Shown in pieces: positions 53,950-64,000 of a stretch of 64,000 nt of DNA (the stretch's first letter is position 1; each line of letters starts with the position of its first letter). The notes under the pieces were generated by a model. It saw nothing but the letters and a program-made list of their open reading frames with translations, was not told the origin of the DNA and ran no database searches. This DNA is from Zantedeschia hybrid cultivar (taxonomy: Eukaryota; Streptophyta; Magnoliopsida; Alismatales; Araceae). Position numbers and translations under genes: made by a program. The stretch is from contig JARZZO010000013.1 of NCBI GenBank assembly GCA_030544215.1, positions 51,789,196-51,853,195 of the forward strand, given 5' to 3'.

Positions 53950-54347
53950 GCATGAATTGCTAGCCAAAAGTCGAAATCAGTTCTCAAAATAAACAAATAA
54001 ACCAACGTGACTAACTCTGCATTCAAGACATACGAATCTCAATTCAATAGCCCAATTAAGATGACAACCGACAGCTCAATATGGGTTTTTCTCCATGAAA
54101 CTTGACGGAACTCTGCGACTTTGGTCAACCTGGGATCTGTTGAAACAGAAGATAACGGTTGGCGTGGAAAGCCACTAAAAATTATTTGCATATTGATCAA
54201 CCTGGGATCTGTTGAAACAGAAGATAACTCAACGGTTGGTGTGGAAGCTACTGGAAACAATTTGTACATTAGAAAACATGTAACATATCAATAACCCTGT
54301 GGGCATACGTACAACCTAAAGGGGATAACTAAAATATCTCTGTAACA
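53950..54347 (-). mobile_element. copia-type LTR (3' LTR), left end uncertain
   Basis: On the minus strand TGTTACAGAGATATTTTAG starts at 54347, preceded by the purine-rich CTTGGGAGG expected of a polypurine tract, itself preceded by the C-terminal RNase H remnant. An LTR usually begins with TG here. The other end is not fixed; 53950 is an estimate. It contains a tandem duplication (54124-54270). Confidence 0.55.
54124..54270 (-). repeat. Tandem duplication, unit about 71-76 bp, in the copia LTR
   Basis: TCAACCTGGGATCTGTTGAA with ACAGAAGATAAC occurs at about 54125 and 54197. Both units continue with GGTTGG.GTGGAA and end ATTTG.A.ATT. Confidence 0.88.
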
Positions 54348-54417
54348 CCTCCCAAGAGTTTGCCAACCAATTCCTTGAAGCGCAAAGCCATCTAAGACTC
54401 CGCATACCTGTTCAGTG
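54348..54417 (-). pseudogene. copia RNase H C-terminus, piece 3 of 3
   Basis: After removing the two hAT insertions the minus strand reads ...TPTLPHISSTEQV then, with a frame break, MALRFKELVGKLLG, resembling the end of copia RNase H (STEQ.AD..TKAL..RF). It lies between the hAT-A copy 2 target site (54410-54417) and the LTR. Confidence 0.6.
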
Positions 54418-54614
54418 CAGGGTTCAAAAACTCGGCTCGGATCGGCACGGATCGGCCGAGTCGGACAGGTTTTGGGCCGTCCGTGCCGATCCCGAGTAAC
54501 CTGGCCGAGTCCAGGACTCGGATCGGCCGGTCCGAGCCGGATCGGCCGGTCCGAGCCGGATCGGGCGATCCGGGACCGGATCGGGCCGGGTCGGCTCGGA
54601 TCGGCCCGACCCGG

Positions 54615-54723
54615 CCCCCAACGGCTAGTTTGACTAGCCGTTGGGGGTCAAACTAGCCGTTCCCAAACGGCCAGCAACGGCTAGTTTGGGCCTTGGGGGT
54701 CTATTTAAACCCCCCCAAGGCCC
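54615..54723 (+). promoter_or_regulatory. hAT-A copy 2 promoter: stacked hairpins and palindromic TATA core
   Basis: CCCCCAACGGCTAGT (54615-54629) and ACTAGCCGTTGGGGG (54633-54647) form a perfect 15-bp stem with loop TTG. AACGGCTAGTTTGAC (54620-54634) can alternatively pair with GTCAAACTAGCCGTT (54647-54661). GGCCTTGGGGGT (54690-54701) and ACCCCCCCAAGGCC (54710-54723) surround CTATTTAA, a likely TATA box. A CT-rich leader leads to the ATG at 54868. Confidence 0.65.
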
Positions 54724-54867
54724 TCCTAAGGCTCCACAATTGCCCTTTGAGCCTCCTAACATTCTTGCTCTCTCTCTCTCATATAATTCTCTCTCCATCT
54801 CTCCCACGAGGTCACTTCTAGTCTACTACAAGCTCCGCAGTCTCTCATCTTCTTGTGCTGTGAAGGA

Positions 54868-57800
54868 ATGGCATCTCAAGGTGCTGCTGAGCGGTCATCT
54901 GGGAATCCTCCTAGTGCTGATCCTGCTTGGGGTCATTGCACACCGGTGGACATGGGCCCAAGAAAGGTACAATGCAAATATTGCAACCGGGTTGTCTCTG
55001 GCGGGGTCTACCGATTCAAACAACATCTTGCTGGAATAAAAGGTGAAGTTGCAGCATGTGCTCGAGTTCCTTCAGAGGTTATGATCCAATTTCGAACTTA
55101 CATGAAGGAGAAGGAATCAAGCAAAGCAAGTACTGCCAGAAGAAGACAGGAAATTCGAGAGGAATTGACTGAACCAGCGCGAAGGTCTGATGCTGGAGTC
55201 CGGCTTGGTGGAAGTAATCAACCTATAAATGTTGATGATTGGGATACAAGTAAGTTTCTTATTTAACTTATTTTCATGTTCTTCATTTAACGTTTTCAGA
55301 CAAATAGTTATAGTAGATTATTTTTTTTTCTTTTACATTTAAAGCTGAATTGCGACGTGCAATGGAAGCAAGCCGGCGGTCCTTTGCAGATGAGGACTTA
55401 TTTCGGCACACTGGAAGATATGGAGGACAAAGAAGTGGCTCCACACCTTCTGCACAAGGGAGCACTAGCGCCGGCATGAGCACTAATGTATGCGAGGAGC
55501 TGCCTCAGGAGTTCACTAGAGCTGGAGATCCTAGAGTAGGTCCAATAGATCCCTTGCTCACCAAGAAGAGGGATAAACAACCTTCTATTAGTGCTGCATT
55601 CAAGAACTTAAAACTTTATAAGGAGAAGATAGGGAGAGCAACATCTAGGTGGTTTTTCTATAACAGTATCCCTGCTAATGCGGCCAAGGGGCCATATTAT
55701 GAGTCCATGATCGAGACCATACAAGAAGTTGGCAAAGGGGTTGAGGGACCTTCTCCATATGAGATATACAACAAGTACTTGGATATGGAAGTTGATGACA
55801 TCCGAACATACATTAAATCATTTGAAAGGATCTGGGATGAGTATGGATGCACTTTAATGTGCGATGGATGGACAGGTACATAAATCTTATATTCAGTTTC
55901 TTATCTTATCTTCATTTTTTCTTAATCAGAATGGGTCTCTTTCTGATTTCTTATCACGTTTGGAATTTTACAGGGATAACAAGAAGAAGTATGATCAACT
56001 TCTTAATTTACTGTAAAGCTGGAACCGTATTTTGGAAGTCCATTGATGCATCTGGAAAAATAAAGAATGCCCAGTACCTGTGTGAATTAATGCATCAAAT
56101 GGTGGAAGAAGTGGGCGAAAAAAGGATTGTCCAAGTCGTTACGGACAATGCAGCGGCGTTCAAATTAGCTGGACAAATGTTGATGCAGAAGAGAGAACAT
56201 TTATACTGGGTTCCCTGTTCTGCTCATTGTATTGACTTGATGTTGGAAGACATTTGCTCTGATCCGATGGTAGATGGAGTGGTCAAGAGTGGTCGATTTA
56301 TCACCACATTCATCTACAATCACAACAACATTCTGGATATCATGCGCACACATACTCATGGAAGAAAGTTGCTTCGTCCGGGAGCCACCAGGTTTGCATC
56401 TCAATATATCTCTCTAGATAGTTTAAGTCAACAAAAGAACAACTTGATTAGGATGGTGGCATCGGAAGATTGAGAGAATCACATATTGCGGCATGTACCA
56501 ACTAAGGTCAGAGAGAAAGGTAAGAAAGTGGCTGATCTAATTCAGTCTAGACCCTTCTGGAGGGGGGTGCAAGCGGTGTTAAATGTTGTAGAACCGCTTG
56601 TCCGTGTCTTGCGATCTTGTGATGGAGAAAGAAGATCGGATATGGGTTTTTTATATGAAGCTATGGACAGAGCTAAGGAGCTCATTCAACTGAACAACCC
56701 AACAACCTTTGTGAAGTGGTGGGACATAATAGACAGACGTTGGGAACACACTTTACATCACGATCTTCATGCAGCTGGTAAGCTACTAACTTTCTATATG
56801 TATTATTTGTATACACATTTTTCTTAAGTAATAACTAACTTCGACTTATTTATTTAGGTTATTTTTTCAACCCTCAGTACATGTTTAGAACTGATGGGAA
56901 GAAGGATAGCTACGATAGTTGTTCGGAAGTGTTGATGGGGGCTAAGTCTGTTATTAAGCGTATGCTTGCAGATGAGGACAGAGCAATATTGACATGCAAG
57001 CAAATGCATGATTACAGAATGATGTTATACCACTTTGGGACAAGTACTGCTCAAAGAGCTGCCAAAATTTTGAGTCCAGGTTTGAAAATTATTAACTAGA
57101 TGTTCTACTTAAATTTTAATTATAGCTTGCACATTGTTGACATGGCCAATTTTCTATTTACAGCTGACTGGTGGCTAGATCATGGAAAAACATATGGGTA
57201 TGAAGATCTAGCCTATGTGGCAATTCGGGTCTTAAGTCAAACAACCTCTTCATCAGGCTGTGAGAGAAACTGGAGCACCTTTGGCTTGATTCACACCAAG
57301 CAAAGGAACAGATTGAAGTCCAGCCGTCTAGAGAAGCTAGTATTCTGTCATTATAACATGAGGTTGAAGCTAAAGAATCTGGAGCTCATAAGGAACCTTC
57401 AAAGGCAGGAGAAAGAGAGAATTTCCGGACAAGCCACAGAGACGACACATGCAGAAGAACCCATAGACTTGGATGAGCTGTTCGAGGAGCAACATCCACT
57501 AAATGCATGGGTTGATGCAAGCACCTCAAATGAGCCTGAATTCAACCCAAATGATCGGGAATGGGCGGAAAGTGAGTTAGATAATGTTCCATTACTTACT
57601 GATTTTCAACCTCCTTCTCCAAAACGTCAGAAGAAGAGCAAAAAACAAGTACCAAGCAAAAGGAAGAGTGGTACTGGAATTCAAATTGCTGATCTGGAGA
57701 CTATCGAGGAAGATGATGAAACGCCAGAACCAAGTGATGAGGTCCAATATCAAACCTCAAATGACTCGACATCAAAGACGAGCTCCGACAGTTCTGAGGA

Positions 57801-58230
57801 TGGCGGAGATGCTACCAGTGCCCCAGCCCCAGCTCCACCAATTCAATTCACTGGAGAAGAAGAATTCACACATGCTACCCAAGATGAACATCATGGTAGC
57901 AGAGAAGGACGTGAAGAATCTTCCATTCAAACATTCAGCAGATCAAGGAGGAAGGACAAAGGTAAAGCTCCTCAGGAATATCAGGAGCAACTATCAGATA
58001 CATCATCATATAGTCAGCCTACTGGATATGTAGTTTACCCTCCTCAACATTCTGATACATCCGACTATTCAGAGGGTTGTCTAGAATATCCACAATTTTC
58101 AGTCATTTATACCAATACGGATGACTATAGCCGGTATGTGATGCAGTATGAACAATACTACCAGAGCTATATGTCATGGGCTGAGTATGTTAGCCATATG
58201 TTCATTCAATATAATGTACGTTTGGAATAA
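54868..58230 (+). pseudogene. hAT-A transposase, copy 2 (five exons, one nonsense codon)
   Basis: Predicted exons 54868-55249, 55345-55875, 55974-56777, 56858-57079 and 57164-58230; all phases agree and all junctions are GT..AG. BED zinc finger: VQCKYCNRVVSGGVYRFKQH then LAG (exon 1). Exon 2 ends CTLMCDGWTG, the start of the DUF659-like core that continues in exon 3 with DNAAAFKLAGQ and PCSAHCIDLMLED. Exon 5 opens ADWWLDHGKTYGYEDLAYVA and has [11 protein letters not shown], the hAT dimerisation motif, then an acidic Ser/Thr stretch and a Tyr-rich tail (YVMQYEQYYQSYMSWAEYV). The only coding stop is TGA at 56471-56473, where copy 1 has TGG. A TAG at 57097-57099 falls inside the fourth intron. 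Confidence 0.9.
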
Positions 58231-58516
58231 ATGTAAGTTCATAATCATATATGTAAGTTTATTCAAGGTTTTTTTGTCCAACAACATCTTATGTACTTCA
58301 AATCAATGTATTTCAACACAATTATGCATTAGACTTGTGTTTTATATTTTTTCCATATTTTTTCATATTTTTTTCTATTTTTTTCTACTATCCGAACCAG
58401 CCGAGCCTGACTCAGCCAGGATCGGCCGGGATCGGACTGACTCGAATCGGAATCGGCCGATCCGATCGGTTTTGGACCGGCCGATCCGGGACCCGATCCC
58501 GGGTTTCTTAACCTTG

Positions 58517-58583
58517 GTTCAGTGGAAGAGATATGTGGCAGAGTGGGAGTCCAAGAGAGATATGCTCAGGGATGAAGTGGCAG
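58517..58583 (-). pseudogene. copia RNase H C-terminus, piece 2 of 3
   Basis: 67 bases of host sequence between two hAT insertions, bearing one target duplication of each (GTTCAGTG and AGTGGCAG). On the minus strand it continues piece 1: CHFIPEHISLGL. Typical copia proteins have HFIRE.I at this place. Confidence 0.65.
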
Positions 58584-58783
58584 CCTGGTTGGCAGTATCG
58601 GCCGATACCGATACCTATCGGTATCGGCCGGGACGGGCACCAGTACGGGGTCAAATGGCAAATACCACATTTTTAAAAAAAATAAAAAATAAAAATATAT
58701 TGTACCGGTTCAGTACCGGTCCGGTTTCGGGCGTATTGGCCCGTACACGTGAAAAGCCCCTTCAAAATGGGTCTTTCACTTTC

Positions 58784-58813
58784 CCCTCTCACAGAAACAA
58801 CTCTGTGAGAGGG
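58784..58813 (+). other. Leader hairpin of hAT family C, copy 3
   Basis: CCCTCTCACAGA (58784-58795), loop AACAAC, TCTGTGAGAGGG (58802-58813): a perfect 12-bp stem, with the same stem sequence as copy 1 but a different loop. Confidence 0.7.
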
Positions 58814-59039
58814 TTCTGTGTTTTTGAAGGGCTCGGGAGGGGAAGAAGGGGAAGGAGGAGAAGGTGCCGCCGCCGCCTACCGCCGCTACAGCCCACTGCC
58901 GTCATCGTCGATGAGGTTTTAGGTGGAAGAAAAAAAGGAATAGAAGAAGGTATGTATATATATTTTAAATCTTTATATTATTTTTGAGTTGTTAACTGTT
59001 ATTAGATTATTTACGTTCGTTTTCTTACCAAAACAGATA

Positions 59040-59930
59040 ACTCCCAATTTTTTATCCTAATTAGCGGTTAAAAATTAGGACTTTTTTCAATTACTTCAAT
59101 TAAACATTAATTGAAGCATAATTAAAGTTCATTGCACTTTAGAGTAGGAGCATGCTATCAATTACGTTGATTGAACGTTAATTAGAGAAAAATCTCAATT
59201 TTGACCCTAATTAAGGATTAAAAAGTAAGACTTTTGTCTAATTATGTTAATTAAACATCAATTGAAATATAATTAAGCTTCATTACATATTTTAAAGTAG
59301 GAGCATACTGTCAACTGCGTTGATTGAAGGTTAATTAGGGAAAAAGTTCAATTTTGACCCTAATTAGTAGTTAATTATTGGAGTTTTTGTCTAATTATCT
59401 TAATTAAATATCAATTGAAACTTAATTAAACTTCATTGCATATTTTAAAGTAAGAATATGCTGTCAATTACGTTGATTGAACGTTAATTAGAAAATCTCA
59501 TTTTTTTACCCTAATTAGCGGTTAAAAATTAGGCCTCTTGTCTAATTATGTTAATTAAATATCAATTGAAATCTAATTAAACTTCATTGCATATTTTAAA
59601 GTAGGAGCATGCTGTCAATTGTGTTGATTGAAAGTTAATTAGGAAAAAAGTCCAATTTTGACCCTAATTAATGATTAATTATTCAAATTTTTATCTAATT
59701 ACCTTAATTAAATATCAAATGAAGCCTAATTAAGCTTCATTGCATACTTTAGAGCAAGAACATACTGTCAATTACGTTGATTGAAGTTAATTAGAAAAAA
59801 ATCGCAATTTTGACATTAATTAACGGTTATAAATTGAGACTTTTATCTAATTACTTTAATTAAATATCAATTGAAACTTAATTAAACTTCATTGCATACT
59901 TTATAGTAGGTGCATGATGCCAATTGTACT
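59040..59930 (+). repeat. Six intronic tandem repeats (about 152 bp) of hAT-C copy 3
   Basis: TTCATTGCAT-type words recur near 59128, 59279, 59432, 59584, 59738 and 59888. Each unit contains TTGATTGAA.GTTAATTAG and TTTGACCCTAATTA. The array ends at the acceptor TTTTTTGTAG (59956-59965) just before the transposase ATG. Confidence 0.88.
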
Positions 59931-59969
59931 TATATCTGTTTCTTTTTTTTTTTTTTTTTTTGTAGGATC

Positions 59970-62900
59970 ATGGCTAAACATCAGCAGTTCGATGAGAGAC
60001 AGCAAGAACAGGACTCAAGGTGGACCCATATCACCTTAGTTAATGTTGCAAGGAGGCGAGTGAAATGTAAATATTGTGGCAAAGAAATGAGTGGTGGAGT
60101 GACTAGAGGAAAAGAACATTTAGCAGGGATCTCGGGACAAGTCACATGGTGTACCGTATGTTCCCGACCAGTGGCCAGCGAGATGCGTGCATTGTTGCAT
60201 GGTCGGAAAGCACAAACAAAGGAATGAAGATGAGGTTGAACTCTAAAACGAGATTTCAAGTAGACAAAATAAAAAAGGCAAATGGTTGTATACTGGGGCC
60301 AGTGGCATTTCTCTATGTGAGAGGTAGAGGATTGAACATATTGTGGACTCTAATGATGCTTATTCAAATCCTAAGATGGTTGCAGCTAGAAGAGAGAGCT
60401 TGTGGCACCAAAAAGAAGACGAAGTCCGAAGGAGAGGTTCTGGACCATCAAGAACAGGCCCAACTCAAGCTAGAGGTCAGGGTTCTACGGCCCGTGATAG
60501 AACAGGATATGATACACATCAAGTGGGTCCTATGAACAGTTATCTTTTTAGAAGGCAAAGTTCTACTCAGCCAAAAATCAAACAAGCATTGAGAGGAGTA
60601 AAAAAGTCAACTGAAGCGGTAGGACATACTTTTAAGAGCATCTGCAAATGATTTTTGCATGCAGGTGTTCCCTCACATGCTACTCAGTCTCCTTATTTTC
60701 AGCTTATGATTGATGCAATAGCAGATCATGGTCGTGGGTTCAAAACCTCCACACGTCGAGACATATATAGACGTGGCTTGATGGAGAATATGAGGAGCTT
60801 CAACAGTAGGTTAAAAGTTTTAAAGTTGTATGGAAGGAGAGATGATGCACAATTATATGCGATGGCTGGACTGGTACCACGAAAAAGTCCATGATTAATT
60901 TTCTAGTTTATTACACTGAAGGGACAGTTTTTATGAAATCTGTTGATGCATCAAACTATTCAAAGAATGCCAAATATTTATTTGGTTTGATTGATCAATG
61001 GTGCAGAAAATTGGAGAAGAAAATATTGTCCAAGTGGTCATTGATAATGAACCAAGTTATAAGGTTGTAGGGAAGAAGTTAATGGACAAGCGCAAATACC
61101 TTTATTGGGTCTCATGTACAGCGCATAGTCTGGACTTGATGCTTAAAAGCATTGGCAAGGACCCGGATGTAAGTAAGACAGTAAAGAAAGCACAAAAAAT
61201 TACCAAATATATTTATGACCATCATAGGATCTTGAACATATTCAGAGAACAAGCAATTGGGGGCCGAGATCTCATCCGCACAGGGCCTACAAGATTTGCA
61301 TATAATTTCATTTCATTAGAATCTTTGTATAAATTAAAGAATGAGATCAAAGGTTTTATGTATAATAAGGAGTTATTGGAGTATGTACGGAATAACTCAA
61401 ATGAAGTTAAATGTGAACATTTGGAAGTAGGAAAAAATCATAGATAACAAAAAAAATTGGAACAGTGTGCAGACTTATCTCATGTTGGTGGAATCCCTCA
61501 TAAAGATCTTAAAATTGGTGGATAGGAATGATAAGAATGACATGGGATATTTATACGAGGCAATTGACATTGCTAAGATGCACATCCAAAAAACATTTCC
61601 CAATAGTTATATCACGTGGTGGGAGTTTATTGATCTCAGATGGGAAAGTACATTACACCACGACTTGCATGCAGCTGGTAAGTGAAGTCTCGTACCGTTA
61701 AATCACATATTATTCAATAAATTGTAATTTACTAATTATCCACCTAAATGTAGGTTATTTTCTAAATCCTCGATAATGTACAGTCGTTAAGTACACATTA
61801 ATGGAAAGGTGATCCAAGACACACTGAATGTGATCGCACGCTTGTCGAAGACATTAGAAGATAGAATTGAGGCAGAGAGACATGTGTTTATCAATTGTAT
61901 GAAGAGTGACTTTAACATATAATCCGTTACTTGTATTTTCAAGATTCCATCAATTATATTAATTGTTCATTCCATCTTTGTAGATAGAGACGTATAGACT
62001 AAGATTCGAGACATATATGAAGACCAGGTGCGAATTGTCGTAGAGAAAGTGAGCCCAAGTATACTTAGTGATTACATTATAGTCATATGTGCAATAATAA
62101 GAAACAAGAACATACATTGATTTATTTTGTTTTGTTTTTTTACTGATAGAACAGCTGAGTGGTGGATAATGGTGTACAACAGAGACAGGTGCTATAATCT
62201 TTTGGCTTCTGTTGCAGTGAGAGTTTTGAGTGAAACGACATCGGCAAGTCAGTGTGAAAGAAATTGGAGCACATTCAGCCTTATACACTCAAAAATTCGT
62301 AACCAGTTAAAAGTTGAACGATTGGAGAAATTGGTGTACTGCCATTACAGCATAAGATTGAGGATCAAAAACATTCGATTGAGACAATAACTGAGAGAGA
62401 ACCGAGCTGCAGGACAGGCAGAAGATGTTGTTAGCCAAATTGATGTGGAAGAATTATCTGATGATGAGAATCCCTTACAGAGTTAGGTTGAGATGCGAAC
62501 AACTGTCGATGAGTCAATTTTTGATCATGATGATACAGAATGGGCAGAAGACATTAGATGGAGCTATTACTAGAGATCTAGAATTAAGAACATCAAAAAG
62601 GCAAAAAGAAAATCCACCTCCTCCTTCAGATGAGCATCAGAGTCAAAGAGAGCATGTGCCTTTGTTTGTACCTGATACTGAGCTTGAGCCTACTAGACAC
62701 TCAGAATCATATAGCAGGTCAGTTACTCGTAGAATGGTTGGACTACCATCATTCTTGAGAAGAAGTACATATACATTTGAGAGGGCTAATCTGGCTGCCA
62801 GAAACAACCCCGCGATTGATGAGATGAAGCAAATCTATGTGAGATATACAACACGAGGAAAATGAATATTTGAACGGCTGAAAAAGGATCTAGGAAGAAA

Positions 62901-63453
62901 AGATGGCCCGCAACAGACATCACAAAGGAAAAAAACAAATAAGGTCAAGAGGAAGTTAATTATTAATTATGATGATGATAATGATGATGGGACACAGTCT
63001 CCTACTGATCATACTAGTGCAACTGCAGGTGCTACTACCGATGGCGGAGTGTATGCACCTAGTTTCTCCTTGCACATTGACACTGGGAGAGGACAGAATG
63101 AAAGTCAAGAAAATTATAATTCATAAAGTCAGTATGGACAGCAGTCAGATTATGGAGGTAGCCAACAAGAAGCAGGCATGTATAGCTGGGGAGCTCGAGT
63201 AGAGTATGAAGGCTTTTATCCACCCAGTAGCAATTATGGGTCTCAAGGTGCTTCTTTGCATCTTCATTCTGGAATTTTAGCAAGTCAACATGCGTATACT
63301 CCGAGAGTGATTCGAAAAGGGATGCACGACTTGGCTACATCATTATTTAGTTATGGTGAATATAAGGAACATATGATGCAACCTTATTATGGATACCAGC
63401 AACAGCAACCGGAGGATGAATCAGAAGGATCTACGGCTTATTATCCATACTAG
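59970..63453 (+). pseudogene. hAT-C transposase, copy 3 (several frameshifts)
   Basis: The ATG at 59970 follows the intron acceptor and gives MAKHQQFDERQQEQDSRWTH. BED finger: [20 protein letters not shown] then HLAG. First break near 60220. A linker (60343-60651) and a DUF659-like core follow: [12 protein letters not shown] (60888 on, read across a break), [20 protein letters not shown] and WVSCTAHSLDLMLKSIGKDP (60998-61447). LHHDLHAAG then a donor GTAAGT at 61679. [14 protein letters not shown] near 62250 is the hAT C-terminal motif. The tail is Tyr/Ser/Gln-rich, with [16 protein letters not shown] and stop at 63451. Not functional as it stands. Confidence 0.87.
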
Positions 63454-63803
63454 CATACTCACTTCTGTTTTTCATGGGTAAAGATCGTTTGATTTCATTA
63501 ACATTTATTATTTGTAAATGTTTAGTATATTAGTAGTATATTTTTTATGTTTAATATGTATCAAAATAGTCATTTAGTATGTGTTATGTGTACTTCTTTG
63601 TCTTAATCCACTTTTGTCATACTCAACACATATCTAATTAATTTTTTAAATTTTTCTTGATTTTTTCTTATTTTTCCAAAAAAATTTCTTATTTTTTCCT
63701 GCTTTTTCCTGAATTTTTCTAGCCATTTTAAACCGGTACCGGCCGATACTGGTACCGGTACGTATCGGTACTAGTACCCACCGATCCGATACTACCATCC
63801 ATG

Positions 63804-64000
63804 AGTGGCAGTCAATCTCGATGTGCTTCATCCTTTCACGAAAGACCACATTGCTGACTACAGTCAGCAAAAAATGATAAGCCACATATTTACTTTTTGG
63901 TATTCTGAGCAGGTAAATTTGTCGACCAGTTTTCTTACTTCCTGAACCAAACCACTGTTGACTTTGTCCTCTTCTGGCCCTATCAAAGCAGGCTTGTCCC
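63804..64000 (-). pseudogene. copia RNase H region, piece 1 of 3
   Basis: On the minus strand 63870-63812 reads TVVSNVVFRERMKHIEIDCH, close to the copia RNase H signature NPVFHERTKHIEIDCHF. It continues across the hAT-C target site into piece 2. Upstream of this (64000-63885) a 37-codon open stretch is not recognisably copia. Confidence 0.7.

Larger units (their letters stand above)
54418..58516 (+). mobile_element. hAT transposon family A, copy 2 (nearly intact, 4099 bp)
   Basis: Perfect 8-bp duplication GTTCAGTG (54410-54417 and 58517-58524). Ends are CAGGGTTCAAAAACTCGG and, inverted, CAAGGTTAAGAAACCCGGG. GC-rich subterminal repeats with CGGATCGG and GGCCGGTCCGAGCCGGATCG-like words lie at 54430-54610, with GGCCGATCC words at 58420-58495. 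The transposase has one nonsense codon only. It is inserted in a copia relic, 59 bp from hAT-C copy 3. Compared with copy 1 at 236 it is the better preserved member. Confidence 0.95.
58584..63803 (+). mobile_element. hAT transposon family C, copy 3 (5220 bp, complete ends)
   Basis: Perfect 8-bp duplication AGTGGCAG (58576-58583 and 63804-63811). Ends are CCTGGTTGGCAGTATCGG and, inverted, CATGGATGGTAGTATCGG. It is the only copy with both normal termini. Order: GGTACCGG-type subterminal repeats, leader hairpin (58784-58813), CCGCCG stretch, intron with six tandem repeats, decayed transposase, and 3' subterminal repeats (63730-63800). Confidence 0.93.

Noticed and set aside
57097..57099. TAG apparently truncating hAT-A copy 2
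   Set aside because: A GT..AG intron predicted at 57080-57163 removes it and joins the frames in phase at ...SPADWW.
58506..58583. Plus-strand reading VQWKRYVAEWESKRDMLRDE, which looked like a host exon
   Set aside because: It is the antisense of a copia RNase H remnant that continues across both hAT target sites on the minus strand. The extended frame only runs into hAT sequence.
63888..64000. Open minus-strand stretch PALIGPEEDKVNSGLVQEVR, a possible exon of the M3 peptidase
   Set aside because: It does not resemble any part of the M3 family I can recall and its donor-like GTAAAT follows only A residues. It is left unassigned; cDNA would decide.

Overview
This is plant nuclear DNA. It has spliceosomal introns with GT..AG borders, plant hAT transposases (BED zinc finger, DUF659-like core, hAT C-terminal domain), plant-type LINEs (endonuclease, reverse transcriptase, zf-RVT), a Ty1/copia relic and Tourist-like MITEs. 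No bacterial, organellar or viral gene was seen. The richness in hAT elements and LINEs and the very long introns recall basal lineages such as sacred lotus or the magnoliids. That is inference; the sequence does not prove a species.

The main result is that the window appears to lie inside one host gene on the minus strand. Twelve intact exons (380 codons, all phases compatible, no stop) encode the central and C-terminal part of a thimet-oligopeptidase-like M3 zinc metallopeptidase. From 5' to 3' on the minus strand they lie at 53734-53642, 52488-52408, 52323-52161, 52006-51886, 51800-51728, 46415-46308, 44771-44674, 44589-44544, 21162-21066, 8761-8688, 8605-8501 and 8420-8340. The first and last coding parts fall outside the window, so the gene would span more than 64 kb. 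Its introns include one of 23.4 kb, one of 12.3 kb and one of 5.3 kb. Nearly everything else is transposon sequence inserted in these introns.

Layout on the plus-strand scale. 1-4600: an LTR-like host sequence split by a hAT element (family A, copy 1, 236-4369, TSD CGATTTTC). 4600-5790: unclassified, with a poly-C run. 5790-8090: a decayed plus-strand LINE (L-VII). 8340-8761: three protease exons. 9429-19962: a full-length minus-strand LINE (L-II, TSD ACATGGCATTG), interrupted by a younger plus-strand LINE (L-I, 10509-15466) and by a 680-bp non-autonomous hAT (17953-18632). 21066-21162: a protease exon. 22118-25985: LINE pieces L-III, a plus-strand tail and L-IV. 25986-33506: plus-strand LINE L-V, carrying hAT family C copy 1 (26401-30575) and a 99-bp MITE-like element (32064-32162). 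34181-34760: a fragment resembling the hAT-A promoter. 34766-42990: plus-strand LINE L-VI, its reverse transcriptase deleted, carrying hAT family C copy 2 (38108-42947, minus). 43893-44206: a Tourist-like MITE. 44544-53734: eight protease exons with a MITE, a LINE tail and unclassified repeats between them. 53950-64000: a minus-strand copia relic split by hAT family A copy 2 (54418-58516) and hAT family C copy 3 (58584-63803).

The transposons form nested layers whose order can be read from target-site duplications. The items most worth a second look are these: the giant, apparently functional protease gene; a palindromic TATA core promoter shared by both hAT-A copies and a region just upstream of LINE L-VI; a conserved 5' leader hairpin and 153-bp intronic tandem repeats in hAT family C; a covarying hairpin just before the poly(A) of most LINEs here; and the almost intact hAT-A copy 2, which carries a single nonsense codon.
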